64,000 bases of DNA from Brachyspira pilosicoli P43/6/78 (GCF_000325665.1 NC_019908.1:2170001-2234000), one strand, 5' to 3'. Numbered from the stretch's first letter, positions 17,826 through 26,833 are shown. Made by a program: numbers and translations. Notes: generated by a model not told the origin, from the letters alone.

Positions 17826-20603
17826 ATGACAGAAGAATTAAAAGATAAAATAAAAGAATTAGTATCCTCAAAAAAAGTAGAAGAAGCAATAAAACTGATT
17901 GATGAAGCTATAGAAAAAGATAATAATGATTCAGATTTATATTTGAATAGAGGAGTACTTTATTCAATGAATAATAAAACTAATGAAGGCATAGAAGATT
18001 TTAATAAATCTATAGAATTAAAAGCTAAAAATAAAGAAGTATATTTTTTTAGAGGACTTGCCAAAGCAGATTTAGGACAATATAAAGAAGCTATTGAAGA
18101 TTTTAATAAAGCTATAGAATTAAATCCAAATAATGAAAGAGCATATTTTAGTAGAGGGTTCTCAAAAGCACAATTAGAAAAATATAAAGAAGCTATAGAA
18201 GATTTTAATAAAGCTATAGAATTAAATCCAAATAATGAAAGAACATATTTTAGTATAGGACTTTCAAAAGTAGAATTAGAAAAACATGAAGAAGCTATAG
18301 AAGATTTTAATAAGGTTATAGAATTAAATCCAAATAATAAAAGAGCATATTTTAATAGAGGGCTTTCAAAACTAAAATTAAAAAAGTATAAAGAATCTAT
18401 AGCGGATTTTAATAAGTCTATAGCATTAAATCCAGATAATAATGAAGAAGTATATTTTTATAGAGGGCTTTCAAAAGCGAAATTAGAAAAGTATGAAGAA
18501 TCTATAGTGGATTTTAATAAGTCTATAGCATTAAATCCAGATAATAATGAAGAAGCATATTTTAATAGAGGAGTTTCAAAAGCGAAATTAGAAAAGTATG
18601 AGGAATCTATAGCGGATTTTAATAAAGTTATAGAATTAAATCCAAAGAATGAAATATCATATTTTGCAAGAGGTGTTTCTAATTATGAATTAAAAAAATA
18701 TGAAGAATCTATAGCAGATTTTAATAAAGTTATAGAATTAAATCCAAATAATAAAGAAGCATATTTTTTTAGAGGACTTGCCAAAGCAGATTTAGGACAG
18801 TATAAAGAATCTATAGCAGATTTTAATAAAGCTATAGAATTAAATCCAAATAATGAAAGAGCATATTTAAATAGAGGAGTTTCAAAAGTAAAATTGGAAA
18901 GATATGAAGAAGCTATAGAAGATTTTAATAAAGCCATAGAATTAAATCCAGATAATAATGAAGAAGCATATTTTAATAGAGGAGTTTCAAAAGCGAAATT
19001 AGAAAGATACGAAGAAGCTATAGCAGATTTTAATAAAGCTATAGAATTAAATCCAAATAATGAATATGCATACTTTAATAAAGGTTTTTTAAAATTAATA
19101 TTAGGACTATATAAAAAATCTATAAAAGATTTTAATAAAGCCATAAAATTAAATCCAAATGATGAAAAGTTATATTTCAATAGAGGAATTTCTAATTATG
19201 AATTAAAAAAATATGAAGAAGCTATAGAAGATTTTAATAAAGCCATAAAATTAAATCCAAATGATGAAGATGCATATTTTAATAGAGCCATATTAAAAAT
19301 AAATTTAAAAAAATATAAGCAAGCTGTTAATGATTTTAAAATATTTGCTAAAAATAATAATGATGCCTTTGATATAACTATTATAAAAATTCTTCAAGAA
19401 TTTAATAAATATAATGATATTAATAAATTTTTTAAACTATTAGTGATAGATGAAAATAAAGAATTATGGAAGAATGAGCCCATTACTAATTTAATTTTTC
19501 ATTTTGAAGAGACTGAAAAATTAGACAATAAACTTATTGAAAATATTAAATATTTAATTTTATATGAATATTTTTTACTTAAAATATTAACTTTCGATAC
19601 TAATGATAAAAATATAGAAATATCTCATTATACATCATTGAATATTTTATTAATATTATTAGGGAATGAAAAATCAGAAGAAGCAGGAAACATAAGAATA
19701 AATAATATAACAACTGCTAATGACCCTAAAGAAGGAGATATTTTAGAAAGTATTTTCAATAGAAATGATATAGATATAAAAATAGGAAGTGATGAAAAAG
19801 CTGTGACATTGCAAACATCATATTCGAGAAACAGAGATTCTCTTACTATGTTTAGATTATATGGTAAAAAAGAAAATAAAGAAGCTACTGGTATATGTTT
19901 GGTTTTAGATAGTGAATATTTTACCAATTCATATACTTCACCTTTTTCTTATTATGATGTTAATGTAGATAATCTATATAATAGTGAAGATAAAAATAAT
20001 AAAAACAGTGTAAAAAATAATGAAGATAATGAAAAAATAAAAAAAGAAGAAAATAAAAGAAATTTATATTGGGTACTTTATTATGATGAAAAATCAAATA
20101 AACTTGTTTTCAATAAAGAAGACTTAAAATATTCAAGCAATGTTATTGATTTGAACGGTATAAATAATTATAAAGAAAAATTAAAAGAAGATGACACGAT
20201 TGAAAATAAGATTAAATATGCATTTTCAAAGATATTTGAATATACTAGAAAAATTAAAGAAAAAAATATTAACCCTAAACTATATAATTATTTATTTGAA
20301 AATATAAAATACATAATAAAACATGAAGCATTTTTTGAAGAACAAGAATTAAGAATGCTTGTAACTTCTGATTATAAATCTAAAGAGATACAAGCAGATA
20401 GAATTAATAATAAACTTTATATAGATTATTTAAAACTTTTTAATAAAAACACAAATTATATAAAAGAAATTATAATAGGTTCTAAAGTTGAAAATAATGA
20501 ATCGCTTGCTGAATATATAAGAAAAATTTTACATGAAAAAAATACTGATAAAAATAAATTAGATAATATAAAAGTTCTTATATCAGAAGCTCCTTTAAGA
20601 TGA
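17826..20603 (+). CDS. Long TPR-repeat protein with DUF2971-like C-terminal domain
   Basis: The ATG at 17826 (MTEELK) is preferred to the ATG at 17769, which would add an AT-rich hydrophobic tail. About 14 TPR units of 34-35 residues fill roughly residues 20-500, many nearly identical (pattern EAIEDFNKAIELNPNNE). After a helical spacer, the C-terminal 330 residues contain SHYTSLN...TTANDPKEGD and SYSRNRDSLTMFRLYG...GICLVLD, which resembles the DUF2971 family. No signal peptide is seen, so it is probably cytoplasmic. TPR arrays bind proteins; the activity of the terminal domain is unknown. It precedes the streptolysin-like cluster by 150 bases with no shown functional link. Confidence 0.75.
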   Translation: MTEELKDKIKELVSSKKVEEAIKLIDEAIEKDNNDSDLYLNRGVLYSMNNKTNEGIEDFNKSIELKAKNKEVYFFRGLAKADLGQYKEAIEDFNKAIELNPNNERAYFSRGFSKAQLEKYKEAIEDFNKAIELNPNNERTYFSIGLSKVELEKHEEAIEDFNKVIELNPNNKRAYFNRGLSKLKLKKYKESIADFNKSIALNPDNNEEVYFYRGLSKAKLEKYEESIVDFNKSIALNPDNNEEAYFNRGVSKAKLEKYEESIADFNKVIELNPKNEISYFARGVSNYELKKYEESIADFNKVIELNPNNKEAYFFRGLAKADLGQYKESIADFNKAIELNPNNERAYLNRGVSKVKLERYEEAIEDFNKAIELNPDNNEEAYFNRGVSKAKLERYEEAIADFNKAIELNPNNEYAYFNKGFLKLILGLYKKSIKDFNKAIKLNPNDEKLYFNRGISNYELKKYEEAIEDFNKAIKLNPNDEDAYFNRAILKINLKKYKQAVNDFKIFAKNNNDAFDITIIKILQEFNKYNDINKFFKLLVIDENKELWKNEPITNLIFHFEETEKLDNKLIENIKYLILYEYFLLKILTFDTNDKNIEISHYTSLNILLILLGNEKSEEAGNIRINNITTANDPKEGDILESIFNRNDIDIKIGSDEKAVTLQTSYSRNRDSLTMFRLYGKKENKEATGICLVLDSEYFTNSYTSPFSYYDVNVDNLYNSEDKNNKNSVKNNEDNEKIKKEENKRNLYWVLYYDEKSNKLVFNKEDLKYSSNVIDLNGINNYKEKLKEDDTIENKIKYAFSKIFEYTRKIKEKNINPKLYNYLFENIKYIIKHEAFFEEQELRMLVTSDYKSKEIQADRINNKLYIDYLKLFNKNTNYIKEIIIGSKVENNESLAEYIRKILHEKNTDKNKLDNIKVLISEAPLR

Positions 20604-20693
20604 TAAATTACTATATATCATTAATTAAAGTTGAGAATATTATTTATTAAAAAATAATATGTTTTTTATGGTCTTTTTTATTTATATTTTAAT

Positions 20694-20720
20694 TTTACAA
20701 AATAAATTTTTTAGTATTAT
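20694..20720 (+). promoter_or_regulatory. Candidate promoter of the sag-like operon
   Basis: TTTACA (20694-20699) and TATTAT (20715-20720) lie 15 bases apart, shorter than ideal. They precede the GTG start of the SagB-like gene by about 35 bases. The confidence is low because the whole spacer is A/T. Confidence 0.35.
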
Positions 20721-20755
20721 ATATGAGATGTAATTTATAAAAATAGGAATATTAT

Positions 20756-21766
20756 GTGTCTATTATAAAAAAGAAGAAAAAAGATATAAAAAAAATAGAG
20801 ATAAGTAAAGAAGAGTTAGACGCTAGAGAGATACCATTACTTTTTAGCGTTGTAAATTTTTCTTCAAATATACCTGTTTCTATGTATGCTGACACTATAG
20901 GAATAAAAACTTCAGAATCTTCTTATAGAGGAGCAATGCACTCTGAAGTAAATAGAAATATAAGCGAAGAGTATTTATTAAACTCAAAAAAATCATCAAT
21001 AGATTTATCTTCTATGTTTAATGTAACAAGCTATTCATCATTTCCAATAGATGCTGCTTTAAGTAATAGAGTGTTACTTGAGGAAGAGGTGCATAAAAAA
21101 GGAAATGCTATAAAACTTCCACCATATAAAAATATTAATGCTCCTATAGGTTCGGTTATAAGGTCTAGAAGAAGCAGGAGAGATTTTAAAGGTAAACCAT
21201 TAACATTAAGTGATTTGTCCACCTTGCTTTATTATGGAGATGGAATTTCTGGGGATTTTGATTTTAATTTAAACAAAGAAGAATACGGCACTATAACTTT
21301 TGGCGATAAATACATGTCTAAGCTTCGTACTGCTCCTTCAGGCGGAGGGCTTTATCCTATTTATTTGTATGTTGCGGCACTTAATATAAATAATCTTGAA
21401 AAGGGTATATACAAATATATGCCTTTTACTCATTCTCTTGAAAAAATAAAATTATTTAATAATGATGATTTAGAAAATTATTATAATAATAATGTTTTTG
21501 GCGGGGGAATAGATTTAAGAAAAACTGCTTTATCTGTTTATTATGTGTATAGTATATATGAAAACACTAGAAAATATGGAGATATGGCTTTGCAGTTTGC
21601 TTTGATAGAGACTGGAGAGATTGCACAAAATATACAGCTTACTGCTGCTGCAAGCGGTATTTTAGCATGCGACATTGGAGGATTTAATAAAACTTTATCT
21701 GAAGAGTTATTAAATCTAGATGGACAGACTAATCATGTTGTGCATTTAACTTTGCTTTCAAAATAA
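20756..21766 (+). CDS. sagB: SagB-type FMN-dependent azoline dehydrogenase
   Basis: The 336-residue protein has the SagB/nitroreductase pattern: RSRRSRRDF at about 136-144, LSDLSTLLYYGDGI next, and RTAPSGGGLYPIYLYV at 191-206, the FMN-contact block. In streptolysin S and related TOMM pathways this enzyme oxidises thiazolines and oxazolines to thiazoles and oxazoles. It starts with GTG (20756); an in-frame TAG at 20744-20746 blocks any earlier start, and AGGA lies seven bases upstream. It heads the sag-like gene run, with the SagC-like gene 33 bases downstream. A simple nitroreductase is excluded by the operon and the SagB-specific motifs. Confidence 0.9.
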   Translation: MSIIKKKKKDIKKIEISKEELDAREIPLLFSVVNFSSNIPVSMYADTIGIKTSESSYRGAMHSEVNRNISEEYLLNSKKSSIDLSSMFNVTSYSSFPIDAALSNRVLLEEEVHKKGNAIKLPPYKNINAPIGSVIRSRRSRRDFKGKPLTLSDLSTLLYYGDGISGDFDFNLNKEEYGTITFGDKYMSKLRTAPSGGGLYPIYLYVAALNINNLEKGIYKYMPFTHSLEKIKLFNNDDLENYYNNNVFGGGIDLRKTALSVYYVYSIYENTRKYGDMALQFALIETGEIAQNIQLTAAASGILACDIGGFNKTLSEELLNLDGQTNHVVHLTLLSK

Positions 21767-21799
21767 TTTTTATAAAAAATAAATAGTAGGTTTGTTAAA

Positions 21800-22885
21800 A
21801 TGGCTAAGAAAAATATTAAACTTTATGATAATGCGAGTGTGTTTTTTAATTCTGATGATGAGATTAGATTTAGAAAAGGGATATGGAACTTTGAAGAGGC
21901 TTCTTTAGAGCTTAATGATTTGAGTGATGGTGTAAGGGAAGCTTTAATATTTATTGCTAAAGAACTTTTTGATGATAAATTAATTTCTTTTGATAATGTG
22001 GTTAAGAAATTTTCTCTTGATGAAAAAGACAGTAATTTTTTGAATGAAATTATATCTTCTCTTATAGGCAACAGATTTTTAGAGTATGATGAGAACAATA
22101 TGCTTAATAGTGTTTATGAGCTTATAGGGGAATATTTTTATGATATACCAGATGAAAGCAAGGTTCAAAAAAACAAAGTAATGTTTATAACAGATAGTGA
22201 AAGGCTAAAAGAATATGCTAAATTAATGTCAGAAGATTTGTATATGAATGTTGTTATGATGAATGTTGATGACATAAAAAAACTAGAAAAAGCAAATCTC
22301 ACAGATACAACTGATGCTATTGAAAATATTGAAAAGCAAAAAGAATTATTAAAGTTGTTTGATGATATATCTTGTGTGGTTGTAAGTATAGAGAAGCCTA
22401 GATTAAATTTACTTAGAAATATTAACAGGCTTTTACTTGAAAAATCAATTCCTATGATTATATCAATATTAGACGGACCGTTTTTAAATATAACTACTAT
22501 AAAAGCAAAAGAAACAGCTTGTTATGAATGTTTTGAAAATAGAGTGATAGCAAGAAATGAAAGTTTATCAGTTTATAATAAATTCGTTAAACAAACTATT
22601 AATTTAAAATCAAATAATAAAAAAACTTATATAACTCCTATTTTGCAAACATTTACTTCTATTGCATTATATGAAGCTTTTTTATTTGCCACTATAGGAA
22701 AATGCAAACTTTCAGGACGCGTAATTAATGTTTATATACCTTCTATAGAAATTCAAATTCAGGATTTACTCAGAGTACCTTTCTGTGCGGCATGCGGACA
22801 TATAAGCAAGGCTAAATATAATGAAATGTATACTTCTTCAAAGGAGATAATAGAGAAGTTTTCAAGCAAAGTAATAATAAAATAA
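21800..22885 (+). CDS. sagC: SagC-type TOMM cyclodehydratase partner (E1-like)
   Basis: The 361-residue protein is a divergent E1/ThiF-like protein of the SagC/ocin type. Its N-terminal half resembles the peptide-binding winged helix region (FRKGIWNFEEASLELNDLSDGV). Two CxxC pairs at 241/244 (ACYECFE) and 329/332 (FCAACG) should hold the structural zinc. The SagC protein recognises the leader peptide and presents it to SagD for cyclodehydration of Cys, Ser and Thr. It sits between the SagB- and SagD-like genes with gaps of 33 and 55 bases. The pairing of this frame with a YcaO gene makes another E1 role unlikely. Confidence 0.88.
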   Translation: MAKKNIKLYDNASVFFNSDDEIRFRKGIWNFEEASLELNDLSDGVREALIFIAKELFDDKLISFDNVVKKFSLDEKDSNFLNEIISSLIGNRFLEYDENNMLNSVYELIGEYFYDIPDESKVQKNKVMFITDSERLKEYAKLMSEDLYMNVVMMNVDDIKKLEKANLTDTTDAIENIEKQKELLKLFDDISCVVVSIEKPRLNLLRNINRLLLEKSIPMIISILDGPFLNITTIKAKETACYECFENRVIARNESLSVYNKFVKQTINLKSNNKKTYITPILQTFTSIALYEAFLFATIGKCKLSGRVINVYIPSIEIQIQDLLRVPFCAACGHISKAKYNEMYTSSKEIIEKFSSKVIIK

Positions 22886-22940
22886 TTAAATAATTGAAAA
22901 TATTTTATTTTTTTATAAATTATATAAAAATGGAAAACAT

Positions 22941-24281
22941 ATGATTAAATATTACCCAAGCCATAAAAATGTTTTAAATAAATACAATTCTCTTTGCGGA
23001 CATCAGACTGGTATTATGGATTCTATTATTGTAATGCAGGCTAATTCTGTTATTGCTCAAAATATTAATACTTGTACTTCTATGCTTCCAGATTATCATA
23101 AAATATTATTAGGCGATAATGCTGAAGTTAATTATCATCTTTCTGGTTATGGCATTTATAGAGATGAAGCTATTATAAGATTATTAGGCGAAGGTGTTGA
23201 GAGATATGCATTATTTACAGCAAATTTGTATTTTGAAGAAAAATTAAAATATGCTTCCTATAATCAATTAAAAGAAAAGTATCCTAATAATGTAATACCT
23301 TTTGAATATGTTAAAATATACAGCGATGAAGATTGCAATAAATTAAACAGCATAGGAATTTTAGAAAATATTACAGAAGATGATATATTATCTTGGGTGC
23401 TTCTTCCTTCTTTGTTTGATAAAGAAAAAGAGTATTATATTCCAGCACAGAATTTCTTTTTATCTCATATAATAAGAAAAGATAAAAATGAAAAAGTGTT
23501 TATAGGCGGATTTTCTAAAGGAAGTGCTAGCCATAAAAATATTAAATTAGCTTTAAAATCTGCTATAACTGAAATTATAGAATGCGACGCTTGTATGATA
23601 AAATGGTATACAGACAGCAAAGTTAAAGAAGTTGTTATTGATGATGATGTTCTTAATGAAACTATTAATACAATTTTAAAAGATATTGATTATAAAATAA
23701 GAGTGTTTGATTATACTGTTGATAAAAAGTTAGGCTATGTTTTTACTGTGATGCTTATAAACAAAAGCGAAAAAAGTCCATATATTGTGGTAGGTGCTTC
23801 TTCTGGTCTTAATCCTAAAAAAGTGATATACAGGGCTTTTATGGAGGCTTTGGCTATACTTACATTAAATATTAACGGACCATTATCAATGCCGGCTGAT
23901 TATTTGGAAACTAAATATCAAAAAACTTATCTTAACCTTGACAGCAATGTTAATTATTGGGCTTCTTTAGATGATAAAGATAAAAAACTTAAATTTATTA
24001 ACAGCAAAGTTACAGAAAAAATTGAATTAAAAAAATATAAAAACCTTGAAGAAAATACTGATTTGGAGTATTTATTTAATGGGCTTTATAATATTTCAAA
24101 ATATGCAGTTTATTTGGATATTACGCCTACAGAAATAGTGGATAAAGATTTGCATGTAATGCGTGTATATGTTCCAGAGCTTGTGCAAATGTCTATGCCT
24201 GCTTTCCCATATAGTAAGCACCCTAGAATAATTAAAAATGGAGGAATTTCAAATAATGAATTTCCACACCCATTACCTTAG
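22941..24281 (+). CDS. sagD: SagD-type YcaO cyclodehydratase
   Basis: The 446-residue YcaO protein carries the expected ATP-binding blocks GEGVERYAL (about residues 84-92) and SAITEIIECDA near residue 215, then GASSGLNPKKVIYRAFMEAL. It ends with PHPLP, the PxPxP C-terminus known to be important in azoline-forming YcaO enzymes. With SagC it uses ATP to convert Cys, Ser and Thr of the precursor to azolines. The 3' end overlaps the start of the SagE-like gene, which suggests translational coupling. The intact catalytic blocks and the tail suggest a working enzyme. Confidence 0.92.
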   Translation: MIKYYPSHKNVLNKYNSLCGHQTGIMDSIIVMQANSVIAQNINTCTSMLPDYHKILLGDNAEVNYHLSGYGIYRDEAIIRLLGEGVERYALFTANLYFEEKLKYASYNQLKEKYPNNVIPFEYVKIYSDEDCNKLNSIGILENITEDDILSWVLLPSLFDKEKEYYIPAQNFFLSHIIRKDKNEKVFIGGFSKGSASHKNIKLALKSAITEIIECDACMIKWYTDSKVKEVVIDDDVLNETINTILKDIDYKIRVFDYTVDKKLGYVFTVMLINKSEKSPYIVVGASSGLNPKKVIYRAFMEALAILTLNINGPLSMPADYLETKYQKTYLNLDSNVNYWASLDDKDKKLKFINSKVTEKIELKKYKNLEENTDLEYLFNGLYNISKYAVYLDITPTEIVDKDLHVMRVYVPELVQMSMPAFPYSKHPRIIKNGGISNNEFPHPLP

Positions 24282-24908
24282 TGCTATTGTTGTACTAATT
24301 GCTGTTTCTTTTCCTACTTCTTTGATTGGTATATTTTTAAAATTAAATCTTGGAAGAATAAGCACTATTTTGCCTAATGCTTTAAGTTATTTTTTATTTG
24401 TAATAATGGCATTTTTTACAGGGTATGTTGGAAGTATTAATTATAATGTTAATATTTATTTTGTTGTGTTAGCTTTTATTATGTCTTTTGTATGCATTGC
24501 TGTAGAGATAATTGAAGCTTATGCTGTTCATTTTATTAAATATAAGTTCTGGATTAAAAAAATATCAGTTCATGAAATTATAAATAAAAATAATGTTTTT
24601 TTGATATTATAATTATATTGATAGGTGCTCTTTGCGAGGAGATTATTTTTAGGCAGGTATTTTTTAATATTTTATATAACATATTAGAATTAAATATTTT
24701 TATTGTTATTATAATATCAGCTTTTATATATTCTATTAATCATATATATTTTGGTGCTAATGCCGTATTTCAAAAGTTTATAGTGGGTATAATATATTCT
24801 TTGTTGTTTGTATATTCTTCTTTTAGCGTGATAATACCAGCTATTACTCATTTTTGTCAAAATATGATTTTATATATATTAAGCAAAAAAAGAGAGGATA
24901 TAAATTGA
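24256..24908 (+). CDS. sagE: SagE-like CPBP (CAAX) protease, frameshifted at a T7 tract
   Basis: The ATG at 24256 is chosen because GGAGG (24240-24244) precedes it; an ATG at 24238 overlaps that site. The first frame gives membrane helices and stops at 24612. The second frame carries all CPBP motifs: ALCEEIIFRQ (EExxxR), FIYSINH, and ITHFCQN (HxxxN). One extra T in the run 24596-24602, or a -1 slip there, joins them as ...NVFFDIIIILIGALCEE into about 217 residues, the usual size. SagE-type proteases are linked to leader removal and self-immunity in streptolysin S systems. The break could be real, phase-variable, programmed or a sequencing error. Confidence 0.8.
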
Positions 24909-25645
24909 TATTTTTAAAACTTATACCTTATATTATAATATGCTTTATATTAGGAAGTATAATAAAATTCTTAAATTATAAAAATATCATAAATAATCTA
25001 TGTTTTAATATTATGAATTATTCTAAAAAGGATTATGATGATATTTATATTTATATAAGCACCTATATATATTGGTTTTTTATAATTATATTTGCAATTA
25101 TTATTAGTTTTTTGCAAAAACAAAATATTTTGTTATATTTATTTGTAGAAAGAAAATATATTATTTATATTTTTATTAATATTTTTGCTCTTATTTCTGC
25201 TTTTGAAATAATATTAGCAATTATAAGTTTATTTAATAAAAATATAAAAACAAATGTTATATTTAATAATATATTATCGTCTGCTCCTATTAGTTTATTG
25301 TATTCTTCAAGAAATAATAAGAAGTGGACTTTAATATTATTAGCAAGTGTAATTAAATGTTTATTTTTTAATGGAATAATATATTTATCTATTAAAAATC
25401 AATTTCAGGAGTTTAATTTATTTTTTATAATTCTTGTAGTTGCTTTATTATTTTCTTTTGAAGAGATGCTTAGGCTTAATAATTTCAAAGAGGCTTTAAT
25501 TTTTATAGTTTCTTGTTTTATTATTACAGCTATTAATGCTATTTCTTTTGAATATACTAATAGTTTAATTGCACCAATATTTGCTAGTGTTTTTTTTACA
25601 ATATACTATTTTGGTCAGTTTGAAAATATGGGAATATATTCATAA
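24905..25645 (+). CDS. SagF-position integral membrane protein
   Basis: A TTG start at 24905 overlaps the SagE stop codon and follows AGAGAGGA; a longer frame from 24854 would lie inside the SagE gene. The 247-residue product has about six or seven hydrophobic helices. The last third (LLFSFEEMLRLNNF... then YTNSLIAPIFASVFF) looks like a worn CPBP domain, with EE but without clear EExxxR or histidines. In streptolysin S operons the gene after sagE is sagF, a membrane protein of unknown role. I infer positional equivalence only; sequence identity to SagF was not tested. Confidence 0.55.
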   Translation: MIFLKLIPYIIICFILGSIIKFLNYKNIINNLCFNIMNYSKKDYDDIYIYISTYIYWFFIIIFAIIISFLQKQNILLYLFVERKYIIYIFINIFALISAFEIILAIISLFNKNIKTNVIFNNILSSAPISLLYSSRNNKKWTLILLASVIKCLFFNGIIYLSIKNQFQEFNLFFIILVVALLFSFEEMLRLNNFKEALIFIVSCFIITAINAISFEYTNSLIAPIFASVFFTIYYFGQFENMGIYS

Positions 25646-25659
25646 AAATTGGTATTACT

Positions 25660-25689
25660 CTCTTTGATATTAAAACTATTAAAGAGTTT
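25660..25689 (+). terminator. Hairpin upstream of the precursor gene
   Basis: CTCTTTGATA (25660-25669) pairs with TATTAAAGAG (25677-25686) over 10 bp with one G-U wobble and a seven-base loop, then TTT. It lies 14 bases after the SagF-position stop and could limit read-through into the precursor gene. Confidence 0.55.
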
Positions 25690-25691
25690 AA

Positions 25692-25697
25692 TATAAT
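25692..25697 (+). promoter_or_regulatory. Candidate -10 box for the sagA-like gene
   Basis: A consensus TATAAT lies 21 bases before the precursor ATG. The best -35 candidate is weak (TTAAAA at 25670-25675, spacing 16), so an activator may be needed. The leader would be only about 15 bases and would still contain the AAAGGAG ribosome site. Confidence 0.45.
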
Positions 25698-25718
25698 ACA
25701 TCTAAAGGAGTTATTTAT

Positions 25719-25853
25719 ATGATTAAATATTCTTCAAAAGTACGCACAACATGTTCTTTAAAGAGCCAATCTGCGGTATTGACTCCTGGAGGATGTTGCT
25801 GTTCTTGTTGTTGTTCTTGTTGTGTTAATGTAACAACTACAACTAACAATTAA
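25719..25853 (+). CDS. sagA: Streptolysin-S-like TOMM precursor peptide (SagA-like), 44 residues
   Basis: The frame starts at ATG 25719, with AAAGGAG at 25704-25710, eight bases upstream. The leader (residues 1-25) has YSSKV at 4-8, fitting the FxxxB recognition motif of SagA leaders with Tyr for Phe, and ends in LTPGG. The core (26-44) is CCCSCCCSCC followed by VNVTTTTNN, giving eight Cys, two Ser and four Thr that could become heterocycles. SagA has the same plan: leader, PGG cleavage site, Cys-dense block, then Thr/Ser/Gly tail. Matured products of this family are secreted cytolysins. It lies between SagBCD genes and ABC transporter genes, and is short enough to be missed by gene callers. 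Confidence 0.92.
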   Translation: MIKYSSKVRTTCSLKSQSAVLTPGGCCCSCCCSCCVNVTTTTNN

Positions 25854-25911
25854 TTTATTATAATTTTTTATAATAAATTTGTATGTCTGCTGCATTGTTA
25901 TGATGCAGCGG
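25852..25911 (+). terminator. Two consecutive hairpins after the precursor gene
   Basis: The first hairpin pairs 25852-25862 with 25869-25879 perfectly over 11 A/T bases. The second pairs 25887-25895 with 25903-25911 (CTGCTGCAT/ATGCAGCGG, one wobble). In streptolysin S operons a leaky terminator follows sagA and yields abundant precursor message; these hairpins could do the same. No strong T run follows the second one. Confidence 0.55.
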
Positions 25912-25922
25912 GCTTATATGTA

Positions 25923-25951
25923 TTGACATTTTTAATATATGTTGTTTTAAT
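25923..25951 (+). promoter_or_regulatory. Candidate promoter of the ABC transporter genes
   Basis: A consensus TTGACA (25923-25928) is followed after 17 bases by TTTAAT (25946-25951). Transcription could start about 25 bases before the ATPase ATG, so the transporter may be expressed apart from the enzymes. Confidence 0.55.
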
Positions 25952-25984
25952 AATTATAGTTTTTATCAAATAGAGTTGGTCTTA

Positions 25985-26680
25985 ATGCAAGAAGTATTAA
26001 TAAGTGCTAAAAATATAGAAAAAAAGTTTAATAAAAATATTATTCTAAAAGATGTAAGTTTAGATATAAATAAAGGCGAAGTAATAGCACTTGTTGGTCC
26101 AAACGGTTCCGGCAAAACTACATTAATTAATATATTATTAGGAATATTAAAAGCTGATAAGGGTGAATTAAAAATTAATATAGAAAATTATAAAAAACAT
26201 ATAGGTCTTCAATTGCAATCTACTCCTTTTTTTGAAGGCTACAATGTAAAAGATAATATATTAATGTTTTCCGCTCTTTATGACATTAAGATGAGCGATG
26301 AAAAAATAGAAAGTATTCTTAATAAATATAATCTTAATCCCAAAACACCTGCTATAAAGCTTTCAGGTGGAGAGCAGAAAAAACTTGCTATAATGATAGC
26401 TACTATGCAAAACCCTGATTTACTTATATTTGATGAGCCTACAGCAAGTTTAGACCCTAGGGAAAGATATAATATAAAAAACATGATATTAGAGCTTGCT
26501 AAAAATAATAAGACTATACTTTTTACTTCTCATGATTTGGAGGAGGTAGAAGATATAGCTAGTAAAATAGTATTTTTATATAAAGGAGAGATATTAGAAA
26601 AGGGCAGTAAAGAAGAACTTTTAAAGAAGTATAATTTTGACAGTTTGGAGAAAGTTTATTTGCATATTACTAATTATTAA
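25985..26680 (+). CDS. sagG: ABC transporter ATPase of the TOMM cluster (SagG-like)
   Basis: From the ATG at 25985 the protein has 231 residues; a TTG at 25976 would add three. Walker A is VGPNGSGKTT at about 37-46, the signature is LSGGEQKK, Walker B with the D-loop is LLIFDEPTASLD, and the switch His is in FTSHDLEEVED. It is an ABC-2-type ATPase. In this context it should power export of the matured peptide with the permease encoded 177 bases downstream. A GC-rich repeat separates the two genes, which is unusual for a transporter pair. Confidence 0.85.
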   Translation: MQEVLISAKNIEKKFNKNIILKDVSLDINKGEVIALVGPNGSGKTTLINILLGILKADKGELKINIENYKKHIGLQLQSTPFFEGYNVKDNILMFSALYDIKMSDEKIESILNKYNLNPKTPAIKLSGGEQKKLAIMIATMQNPDLLIFDEPTASLDPRERYNIKNMILELAKNNKTILFTSHDLEEVEDIASKIVFLYKGEILEKGSKEELLKKYNFDSLEKVYLHITNY

Positions 26681-26699
26681 TTTTAGTATTAATTATATA

Positions 26700-26833
26700 T
26701 TTGCACTTTTGCCGTAGGCGTACTTCGTATGCTTCTTTGATGAAGTACGCACCGCGACTGAAAGAAGTCCTTCAGGGCGACCGAAGGGAGTACCTTTAGG
26801 TGTGTAAGGCGAGAAAAAGAATAACAAAAAATT
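26700..26833 (-). repeat. Dispersed hairpin repeat with large GC-rich insert, between transporter genes
   Basis: On the minus strand the ends match the family: AATTTTTTGTTATTCTTTTTC at one side and AAAGTGCAAA at the other. Between them lies a GC-rich insert with several stems, for example GCGTACTTC (26718-26726) pairing with GAAGTACGC about 15 bases on. No gene is present. It interrupts what would otherwise be an ATPase-permease operon. Confidence 0.7.

Noticed and set aside
18683..19180. Long minus-strand frame within the TPR gene
   Set aside because: It is the mirror of the repeated TPR coding units, shows the same periodicity, and lacks a start signal.
17960..19330. Possible CRISPR-like array
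   Set aside because: The regular repeats are in-frame TPR codons of 34-35 residues without distinct spacers.
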